Shown one piece after another: positions 20,568-29,231 of a DNA stretch of 64,000 nucleotides (within the stretch, counting starts at the first letter, position 1; each line of letters begins with the position of its first letter). Position numbers and translations under genes: made by a program. Below the pieces are notes generated by a model. That model was not told where the DNA came from. It searched no databases and worked only from the letters and a program-made list of their open reading frames with translations. Source of the DNA: Symbiodinium natans (taxonomy: Eukaryota; Sar; Dinophyceae; Suessiales; Symbiodiniaceae); assembly GCA_905221605.1 (NCBI GenBank), contig CAJNDS010000347.1, positions 594,001 to 658,000 on the forward strand, in the 5' to 3' direction.

Positions 20568-20602
20568 TGTGAAAAACGCAAAGCTCTTTTTCACTCCACG
20601 CT
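20568..20602 (-). repeat. Copia 5' LTR remnant
   Basis: A 35-bp match, with one mismatch, to 6433-6467. Similarity stops abruptly at 20602, so the rest of the 5' LTR is missing or replaced. The retained bases are those next to the primer-binding site. Confidence 0.6.
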
Positions 20603-22040
20603 GTGTTTGGCAAGTCTCTCGCAGATGGTATAATTTACTGGCGGACCGCCTCAGACCAGCGAACAAGTCAGAAACATCAACACCCATGGCAACGTAAAAT
20701 GGACTCCAAAACGGTGGTTTTGGAAGCCATGGCGCCAAACACGCCAAGGCCCACCACCAGCGTGTGCTGCTCTGGCGAGCTGCAAACAATCCAGAGACGT
20801 ATGACCCTAGATACTGTTTTCAAGGCCACATCAGACTGAGCAGCCAGCAAGATCAACTGGGCCACGGCAACTCCCACAAAGGTGGTTTTGGAAGCTATGG
20901 GCCCAAACATGTCACTGTGCACATAAGGGACTCCACGAAGGTGGTTGGGGAAGGCCCCATGAACCTAAACATCTCACTCCCCATTCCCATTCAATCACAT
21001 CATATCCTGATCGCTCAGAAAACTTTATTTTAAAACCAGATGTCTCAGGAAAGAACTGTGGGCTCCAAAGCAAAATCTGAAAAGTCATTTACTGCTTCTT
21101 TTCAAAACGGGCTCCGTCGGTTCCGTGAAGAATTCCATCCATGCTTCTTTCAAGATATATATATATATATATATCTTGCTTTTTATTTTTTAATGACACG
21201 CTAGAGCAATATATATATATATGTATATATCTCCTTTTTTTTAATGACATGCTAGACGAGCCCAAGCTGGCAAGCTGTAGCAAATCATGAAATAAGGACT
21301 TATCAAACATGTGTGAGGTCTGTTTGAAAAATGAATTCAGAAAACGGTTCATGACAACGAAGCTGAGGGAAGCGAAGCTTGAAGCTTAGCAAAACATGAA
21401 ATCATGAAACAGCATTGTAAACAGAATGACAATTCAACGCGAATCATTCTTGTTTTTCTTCACGTTGCCCCAGAATCTCGATGTTGTCTGCGAGCTTGCT
21501 GCTTCTCCATCCTCAGCTCCCGCAACATGACGCGATGATGCCGAGCCCTGCCAGGATCCCCCTTCTGCTTTTCAAGCAGAGCTTTTTCTCAAATGGCCCG
21601 ACATGTGCTCAGCGCTCAAAGCTCATGAGCTCCGCAAAAGGCAAGCTTGCAAACAGAACCACCACAGCTAGCAGTAGCAGCCTAGCAGCGCTTGTAGGCT
21701 GGTATTCAATTTTTTGTTGCTGCCATGGTCATTCTCAGAACCGCCACAGCTAGCAGTAAAGCAGTGCTTGTACACTTGTACTTGTAGTACTTGAATTACT
21801 TGTATTCCATCTATGGTCATTCTCAGCTCCATTCACTTTTGTCTAACAATGGGCTGGGGATGGTCTAGCTGCCGCTGCCTAGCCCTGAAAAGTATCCCCG
21901 TCTGTGGCCATGCTGCAATGCTTGCCCGGACTGAGAAGCAGCTTCACAAGTTTGGACTTCAGACTTCTAATTCGGATGCTTCCCCAGCATGTGAGGATCG
22001 GAGGCTCAGCACGGTGTTCAGACTTTGCTTTCAAGGAATT
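20603..22040. other. Non-coding repeats, no gene
   Basis: Near 20700-20960 a phrase GGTGGTTTTGGAAGCYATGG...CCAAACA occurs two to three times with divergence. At 21153-21250 two similar units each contain an AT-dinucleotide run, a T-run and AATGACAYGCTAGA. Two CCACAGCTAGCAGTA copies lie at 21660-21755. No coding signal was seen. Confidence 0.6.
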
Positions 22041-22099
22041 TAGGGTTTAGGGGATTCCGGCGAAGGGCTTCCTGGCAAGCATGGGAGTTTCTTCTTCTT

Positions 22100-22205
22100 G
22101 CTCGACAGTACTTTGGGGTTTAGGGTTTTCAGCGGCTGCGGCTGCGGGCTTGGGGGCCCTAAGCCCTAAACCCTAAACCCTAAAGCCTAAACCCTAAACC
22201 TTAGG
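22100..22205. repeat. Interstitial telomere-like tract
   Basis: GGTTTAGGGTTTT is followed by CCCTAAACCCTAAACCCTAAA-type units around 22158-22200. TTTAGGG is the plant and dinoflagellate telomere unit. Both orientations sit within 100 bp, so this is an internal relic, not a chromosome end. Confidence 0.75.
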
Positions 22206-22207
22206 GG

Positions 22208-22801
22208 GTCCACACGATGAAACTTGTGAACACAGCACAGCGACCAGGGTTTTCGGCTTAAGGCCTGGAAGTCTACACGATGAAACTCTTGAACACAGCA
22301 CAGCAACCAGGGTTTTCAGCTTCTTAAGGCTTGGAAGTCTACACGATGAAACTTTTGAACACAGCACAGCGACTAGGGTTTTCGGCTTAAGGCTTGCAAG
22401 TCTACACGTCTACCCGATAAAACTCCTGAACACAGCACAGCAGCACAGCGACTAGGGTTTTCGCTTAAGGCTTGGAAGTCTACACGATGAAACTTTTGAA
22501 CACAGCACAGCGGCACAGCGACTAGGTGACTAGGGTTTTCGGCTCAAGGCTTGGAATCTTGGAAGTCTACACGTCTACACGTTAAAACTCCTGAACACAG
22601 CACAGCGACTAGGGTTTTTCGGCTTCAGGCTTGGAAGTCTACATGACGAAACTTTTCAACACAACACAGTGCCTAGGGTTTTCACCTTAAGGCTTGGAGG
22701 TCTACGCGATGAAACTTTTCAACACAGCACAGCGCCTAGGGTTTCACCTTAAGGCTTGGAGGTCTACGCGACGAAAGTTTTCAACACAGCACAGCGCCTA
22801 C
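22208..22801 (+). repeat. Nine-unit 60-85-bp satellite with embedded AGGGTTTT
   Basis: Units share GAAGTCTACACG, ATGAAACTTTTGAACACAGC, ACAGCGACTAGGGTTTTCGG and CTTAAGGCTTGG. Unit starts are near 22209, 22273, 22342, 22402, 22479, 22566, 22638, 22701 and 22762. Unit length varies through small internal duplications. Every unit keeps a telomere-like AGGGTTT. Confidence 0.85.
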
Positions 22802-23455
22802 CAACTAGCAACCTTACACGCACTGCGTTTAAGTGCGAATATACATCTTAGGAAGTGTGCTTTAGTTCCAGACCATCCCCAGAGACCCAAATCATATATA
22901 AACCTGCTGTAATGGGCCCCTGGGCCACATCACTCACTCACATACCTCACATAGCGCTATTGACACTGGTCACGTGACTGAGCACCAGCTGGCAAAACCA
23001 CTTCGGACTTCGAAGGTTTGAAGATTCCCTCAGAATCAAAGCCGAAGAGGATCTGGCACGATCATCCATGATCACATGGAGCAGGCTGTGTGCGTGTGAA
23101 GCAGAATGCACAAAATTGTACGTCTTTAACACGCCCATCCATCCATGATCTCACGTGGAGCACGCTGCTCATGTGAAGCGAAACGCAAAATGGTCAGGCT
23201 CTGTCAGGCTAGGTTTCCAAGCCGACACAAAACCAGAATGAGATACACGTGACATGAGAATCACGAGAATCGCAGCACGCCGCAACGCAGCTCTCATATC
23301 CTGAAAACCATGATCTGGGATCTGAATGATCTCCAGGCCCGGGCACATTCAAAAGTTTAGCTGTTTCGGGTTTGGGGGCTTAGGGATCAGGGTTTAGGAT
23401 TTAGTCTTTAGGGTTCAAGGTTTAGGGTTTTGGGTTCACTTCCTTGATCCCTGCA
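22802..23455. other. Non-coding, with second telomere-like tract
   Basis: No gene. Two CATCCATGATC-ACRTGGAG phrases occur near 23066 and 23140. At 23370-23440, degenerate TTTAGGG words (GCTTAGGG, GGTTTAGG, CTTTAGGGTT, GGTTTAGGGTTTTGGG) form a second interstitial telomere-like tract. Confidence 0.6.
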
Positions 23456-23540
23456 TGTCACCTTTGCTACCGCCTTTGCTACCGCCTTGGTTGCTAAGCA
23501 TTCGATCCTTACGAAGACTGACAGCCTCCACTCTAGATTC

Positions 23541-24443
23541 TCATGACTCGCGCATGCTGTTAACAGCAAGCTCTGTCATCTCAAGGTACGGATGCTCTGC
23601 AGGGAGCAGGTTTCTGAATTTGTCCAACTGGGCCGCATTCTTCGAGCAGCGAGGGATCAAGCTCATTCTGATCCCCACCACCTTCTCACTGTTGAGCACT
23701 TTCTCGGCGATCAAAAACCCTGGCGGGATGTACATCAAGGAGCCGGGCTTCTGGATGCAGGTGTGGAGCACAGGCAAGCCCCCTTCGATCTGCTTCCACC
23801 GAAAGATATCCATCACCTTCCACAGCTGCAGCACTTCACGGAGGTCTGCCTTGTCTGTTTTGGAGATGGTCGCAAGGAAATCCTGCACGTGGATCATGAA
23901 GACTTGCCGCGAGCCATGGCAGATGTAGCGCAACTGTGGCAGGCCTCTCTCCTCGAAGCCATAGTAGACCATGTCACTCGTAAAGCCATACAGGGCAGCG
24001 TGTGTGACGGACTGCAACTTCTCCGGAACACTTGTCTCGAGGAGAGGAACAACCCCACCAAGCAAGGCTTGCAGATCCTCTGCAATGTTGTCGCCCTTCG
24101 CAGTTTTCACTGGGGACTGGGCTCTTCCAGTTCTCGAGCACATGGCAGTTCCCGGGAACTGATGGCTGAAGTTGGTGATCAAGCACTTCAGCGCAGGCCT
24201 TTGATCGATGAATGCCTTCACTTCACTGAAAGAGGTGATGATGAAGGGAGCCTCGCTCTTGATGATGGAAGTCTTCACTGCAGCAACATCGGGGTATGTT
24301 GCCACGCTGCTCATTCCAAGCTCAGTGAGAAGGTTGGCTGGGGCTTGCAGAAGGGTGGAGTACACACCTGAGCGAAGCTTCATAGACAACAACATCTCAC
24401 GGGTAAAAGGGACAATTGACACTCGACCTAAGATTCTAAGGGA
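23541..24443 (-). CDS. Unknown protein with cupin/JmjC-like PGxxxYxPPG motif
   Basis: A frame of about 300 codons entered right after an in-frame TGA; it has no ATG at its beginning. Either the first ATG (MLLSMKLRSG, 24395) starts it, or this is a spliced exon. The recognisable part is near residues 235-255: PGSLMYIPPGFLIAEK followed by VVGIRMSLI, which resembles the C-terminal strand pair of cupin/JmjC folds. The phrase RYICHGSRQVFMIHV also looks strand-like. The iron-binding HxD...H set was not identified, so enzymatic activity cannot be claimed. It follows the coiled-coil frame at 24476 by about 30 nt on the same strand, which suggests one transcript or gene. Confidence 0.5.
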   Translation of the reverse strand, partial: SLRILGRVSIVPFTREMLLSMKLRSGVYSTLLQAPANLLTELGMSSVATYPDVAAVKTSIIKSEAPFIITSFSEVKAFIDQRPALKCLITNFSHQFPGTAMCSRTGRAQSPVKTAKGDNIAEDLQALLGGVVPLLETSVPEKLQSVTHAALYGFTSDMVYYGFEERGLPQLRYICHGSRQVFMIHVQDFLATISKTDKADLREVLQLWKVMDIFRWKQIEGGLPVLHTCIQKPGSLMYIPPGFLIAEKVLNSEKVVGIRMSLIPRCSKNAAQLDKFRNLLPAEHPYLEMTELAVNSMRES

Positions 24444-24475
24444 CAATCATAAAACCAAAAAAAAAAAGGCTGCTA

Positions 24476-25446
24476 TCATTTTGCTGGTGCGCCTTTGTCC
24501 TTGTCTGCCTTCAGCTTCTCCGCCAAGGCTTGCTTGTCCTCTGTGTTCTTCTTCTCGTCACTCGCTTTCTGCTTGTCCGCCTTTTCTTTCTCCTTTTTCT
24601 GCCGCCGCAGGGCCTGCTTGACGGTGGAGTCCAAGTCCTTGCAGCTGGTTTTCAGGGCATTTCGGACCTGGTTGTGGACGGCAACGTGATCCGTCAAGTC
24701 CTTACAACAGTTGTCCAACTCGCCCTTCTCGGTCTGCACCAGCACCGACTGGCAGAGGTCGTTGCATCCGGGCAAGGCCTGTGTCTTCAGCAGAACGGCC
24801 TTTGCAAGAGGCTGCAAGGCAAGGCTCTTGTCGTCCAATCCCTGCACATAGGACTCGTACGCCGCCTGTGTGGTGTCCTTGCCTGCCAGCTGCTGCAACA
24901 GGTCCTTTCGCACCTTGATGATGTCAAAGAAGTGCTCGTACTCCGTCTTCGAGGCCTGGTTGTCATTAACCAGCTTGTCCGCGGCTTCAATCTGGCTGAT
25001 TGCGTCGGTGCCCAGAGTGCTCAGCACCTTCTTCTGCTTCTCGTACGCAGTTGCCCGAAGCCGGGCGATGTCCTTGACCCTCCTGCCACCGCCTTTGCCA
25101 TTGCTCTTCGGGGCACTCTCCATCTCGCCAAGCAGGTCTTCGGCAGCCAGACCCTTCAACTGGTTCTTCTCAGAGCCAGCAACCGAGCCGTCCCCGAACA
25201 CGGACCGTGCATCATCGCCATCTCGCAGCTTTTCAGGGGACGACTCTTCTGCTGCACTCACTGCTGCTTTGTCAAGGAAAGCAGTCACCTTGTCTTGGAA
25301 GCCATGCTGCGTATCCTGGGCACGTCGCAACATCTGCCCCACGCTCTGCTGCAGGCTCTCCTGGGCCTTGCCCTTCTGCTGCTTCCCACCAGACAGCATC
25401 TCCTTTCGCATGCCATGGATCATGTCCCATAACCGGCAGAATTTCA
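24476..25446 (-). CDS. Lysine-rich coiled-coil protein or exon
   Basis: 323 codons. The beginning is a TTG immediately after ACTTTTCAG, a good 3' splice site preceded by a long GA/CT tract. It is therefore more likely an internal exon than a start; otherwise MIHGMRKEML is the first ATG. The central part is helical and polar (YEKQKKVLSTL, AADKLVNDNQASKTEYEHF). It has an ICQ-free Cys pair GCNDLCQS/NCCKDL, and the last 60 residues are almost pure K/E/D/A coiled coil, ending at GAPAK. No known family. It could be the middle of a protein joined to the zinc-binding frame at 26155-26805 and the cupin-like frame at 23541. Confidence 0.5.
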
Positions 25447-25448
25447 AC

Positions 25449-26154
<706 letters not shown>

Positions 26155-26805
26155 TCAAACCCTGTCCTCTCGGCTGCCCACCTCCGTCTCACGCAGTCTG
26201 TAAGTTTCAGCTGCAACGGCAAAGCGCTTCTCGAACCCCGACCGGCCGCCAAAGTCATGGTCTGTGCCGTTGCGCTCAAACGACTCCCACTGCTCCAGGG
26301 CTTCACCAGAAGACAGGCTCTTGTTCTCGAAGGCCCACTTCTCGTACTGCGGCCAATCCATGTAGACATCTCGAACTCCGGTCTTCGTGGCCTTGTTGGT
26401 GTACGTGCTGGTGAGGTACTGGGTCCAGTCCATGGCATCTCGCTTCACGCCTTGGCCTTTGGAAGGGCAATTTCGCTTGTAGTGCAAAACCACATGACGC
26501 AGGCCCTCAGTGGTCTTTGTCAAGCGATTCCAATCCTTCAGCCTATTCTCCTTCTTTGCACAGTTGGCACAGGACTGAACGTCCTTCTTGCAATCACGGC
26601 AGAAAGTGAACTTCGGCAGCGCTTGGGCTTCTTGACAAATGCAGCACAAGCGATCTGGATTGATGGTCTTGCGCTTCTTCTCATCAGCTGCGCTCAACTG
26701 CGGCAAGCTGCTGAGATCACACTGCCCTGACTCGGCACTGGTGGACTCCTTAGTGGCCGAACCCATGAAGTCAGCCTGGTCCTCATCAAAGATGAGCTCC
26801 GCCAT
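26155..26805 (-). CDS. Zinc-ribbon-like protein A
   Basis: 216 codons from an ATG. Residues about 52-85 hold CCICQEAQALPKFTFCRDC and then SCANC, giving paired CxxC knuckles that would bind one or two zincs. Before them lies an acidic Ser-rich leader; after them a basic and aromatic segment with two DW motifs (AMDWTQYL, YMDWPQYEKW). The frame ends just past a plausible splice donor, so the mature protein may continue into the coiled-coil frame at 25446. A second small protein upstream (27640-28176) has the same Cys spacing, so the two are probably related. The role is unknown, perhaps nucleic-acid or partner binding in the same cassette. Confidence 0.55.
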   Translation of the reverse strand: MAELIFDEDQADFMGSATKESTSAESGQCDLSSLPQLSAADEKKRKTINPDRLCCICQEAQALPKFTFCRDCKKDVQSCANCAKKENRLKDWNRLTKTTEGLRHVVLHYKRNCPSKGQGVKRDAMDWTQYLTSTYTNKATKTGVRDVYMDWPQYEKWAFENKSLSSGEALEQWESFERNGTDHDFGGRSGFEKRFAVAAETYRLRETEVGSREDRV

Positions 26806-27639
26806 TGCCCTAGTGCCCTAGTGCTCACCACAGCCGGGCTCAGAGCACACAAGTGATCTGAAGTCTCGAAAGTCAGCGGCTCCAACAAAAGACATCGAAT
26901 GGCACGATGGCACTCAAACACATTTAAACTTACACAGGGGTTCAGGTCCGCATTTCCACTGCACACACTATATAACCGCATGTTACCGACAATTCGGCCG
27001 AAAGCTACTTACCCAGTTCACCCAGGTAGGCTGCTACTGCTACAATTCAGCGAAAGCTACTTCCGTATGTATAGGCTGCTCACTGTGCGGCTGTTAGGGA
27101 AGCTTCGATCAGTGTCTGGCGCAGCACTACCCACCTTTTGGCTTTCACGTCCAGCTGTGAGGCCTGTTGCTGATTGCAAGGCGTCAGTCCTTATGCGAAA
27201 CAAAACTGTGACCTCCGACTCGTGCTTCACTGCCTTAGAAAGGACTCTCAACGATGTGAAGAATCAGACAACGATATGGAACAGTGAAGCTGGCCGCTGG
27301 CTACTTGGCACTGCCTGGCCTGCGACCTGGTTCTGACTGTAACAAAAATGCAGACTTGCAAAGCTGCAAAATCACGTCCAAACTCGCAACACTGGCATGT
27401 CGCAAGCTGCAAAGGCTGCAACTGCAACTTCCCAGTGTCATGTGAAAGCTTTTAACGCAGGCTGCGCAATCACAGTCAAACACGGAATGCTCGCAATCAA
27501 TTTGCAAAGATGGCAATTGCAACTTGGTTCATACTCTGGGAGGAATCGCAGGATGGCACAACCAACGACTCTCATACAGGGCACATGGCTATGGCTCGGT
27601 GCGACTCGGTGCTGTGCTGCAATTTCCACAATGAAATTG
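26806..27639. other. Spacer, no gene recognised
   Basis: AT-richer than the flanking frames. A GGCTGCTACTGCTACA / CTACTTCCGTATG region and several TGCAAACTGCAA words near 27350-27510 are seen, but no convincing coding region. It may be an intron or intergenic. Confidence 0.45.
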
Positions 27640-28176
27640 TCAGCTCTGCTCTGGCTCACGCGTGGTAAGCTGAAGCACAGTCGTGGCATCTGTGTTCCCA
27701 CCCCCGCCCCCGCCCGCTGCATCGGCTGCATTGGTAAGCTGAAGCAGACTGCTAAGCCGGAATGCCTGTCTGGGCCGCTGGGTTGCATGCTCTGCAGAAC
27801 CAAACTGAGCATACATGGCAAGGAACGTGTCTGGGTTCTCCAGTGTGCTCTGATACATGTCCTGCATGTCTGCAAACTCCTCTGACTCTGGGTGACGCTC
27901 AGCTTCTCTCATTGCCCGTTCACGATGGTGTCTGAAGGACTGTGCAATCTTGTGGCAAGAACGACATGCATCTCTGCGGGGCAAACTTGGCATCTGGAGG
28001 CAGGTTGTGCATGTTCGCTGTGTTTCTCTCCCATGTGCAGCCCGGCTGTTTGTGCGTGCGGCGTTCTCTGGCATCATGCTGTCTGCTGAACTTGCGGGGT
28101 CCAGGCGGTCTGGGTTGCCTGTGCCACTTTCGCCTGCTGTGGGTTGGGACGCCTCGCCTGATACCGAGTTGTCCAT
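27640..28176 (-). CDS. Zinc-ribbon-like protein B
   Basis: 178 codons from an ATG. A polar leader is followed at about residues 50-72 by CTTCLQMPSLPRRDACRSCH, the same CxxC-x(11-12)-CxxC layout and a similar LP loop as protein A at 26155-26805. A basic helix follows (HHRERAMREAERH), then a Gln-rich segment and a poly-Gly run. The last codons may be intronic, because ACGCGTGAGCC there looks like a splice donor. Pairing with protein A suggests duplication within the cassette. Function unknown. Confidence 0.5.
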   Translation of the reverse strand: MDNSVSGEASQPTAGESGTGNPDRLDPASSADSMMPENAARTNSRAAHGRETQRTCTTCLQMPSLPRRDACRSCHKIAQSFRHHRERAMREAERHPESEEFADMQDMYQSTLENPDTFLAMYAQFGSAEHATQRPRQAFRLSSLLQLTNAADAAGGGGGGNTDATTVLQLTTREPEQS

Positions 28177-29231
28177 CTTGTGCAGGACAGGAGTTCTCGA
28201 CGGTGGGACTAGGACTGAAAAATCGGCACAAAACCACCTGTGACCTCGGCCTTGCCTCCCCTCGGGAACCTACCTGTGGCTGACAAGTTTCCTCACCACA
28301 GGAATTGGGACGCTGCAGCAGTAGCAGAGCAGAGCTCAGAGCAGTGAGCAGTCACACGATGCCAGTCGCAGATGCCTTGAGGGCTGAGGGAGGACCAGGG
28401 AGGACAAGCTCTGAGTCGGAATGAGCGGATGACGCCTACAATCCTACACAGTGCCTTCATGTGATGCATGTGATTCACATGACCTGCAACATGGTAAATG
28501 GTCAACGTTTATCGCTAGAATCCGAAATGTTCATTTCCAGGCCACATGCATGTACAGAAGGCCCGACTCGGCGGTCGGCGGCCCGACCCGAACCCCAAAA
28601 TCTGAACCAAGCAGAAGAAGCGGCGGAGTGGCAAGAACATGTCAAGCTAAAGAGGCCAAGCACCTCTGCATGGCATCATGCAAGCCAGTGCAAGCACAAG
28701 TCAGAAGCTGCAAGTCTGCTAACTGCACTGCTGCACTACACAGGCTAAAGCATAGCACAAATCATCATCACTCATGCCTCATGCTTATGAATCTGAGTGA
28801 TGCTTTTTTGCACGATGCGATTTTGAGCAACTTTCGAAGATGCCATCTCGCTGGAACTGCAAAATTCTTGATACTTGAAATTCAAACGCAAGTTGGCATG
28901 TGTTACTGCGCTATTGGCGTTTCTGCACTACTTGGGAATGAATCTTGAATGCCCAGGGCAGCAACAAGAACTCCGTAGTACTGCTATATCAAAAAAATGG
29001 TCCTGGTTTTTTTTGAGTATTCCTGGAGCTTGTTCATCCAGGACCATTTTTTTTCCTTCCGAAAGACAACTGCTCTACGTGATACAGAGAATCTCAAAAC
29101 GAGCAATCATCGGGTCGACCCGGGTCGACTCTTGTCAAAGCATATGCCTGACCATATCACTGGATTCGTGGCTGAAGCCTGTTGCCACCACAGCAGCACG
29201 AGCTATAGCACACTCAGCCTGTCTTCTGCAC
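28177..29231. other. Spacer with a perfect 16-bp inverted repeat
   Basis: No gene. AAAAAAATGGTCCTGG at 28991-29006 is the exact complement of CCAGGACCATTTTTTT at 29038-29053, with a 31-nt loop. A smaller GGGTCGACCC palindrome lies near 29112. Confidence 0.6.

Larger units (their letters stand above)
6433..20602 (-). mobile_element. Ty1/copia retrotransposon, disrupted by a nested element
   Basis: Read on the minus strand, the element starts with a 35-bp LTR remnant (20602-20568). A primer-binding site, gag plus protease (20530 to about 18100), a large insertion, then the RT thumb, RNase H and a methyltransferase-like tail (8482-6991) follow. The LTR end motif returns at 6467-6433. The domain order gag-PR-(IN)-RT-RH is that of Ty1/copia. 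No integrase motif or RT palm was found, so about 1.5-2 kb of pol was lost when the tyrosine-recombinase element at 8.48-16.3 kb came in, or the two halves belong to different copies. The element is inactive in its present form. Confidence 0.75.

Noticed and set aside
21153-21235. Possible promoter TATA cluster
   Set aside because: Simple AT dinucleotide runs; no gene starts nearby.
22541-22560. Dinoflagellate spliced-leader relic (TTTTCGGCTCAAG)
   Set aside because: It is part of a satellite unit whose other copies read TTTTCGGCTTAAG; chance resemblance to the leader end TTTTGGCTCAAG.
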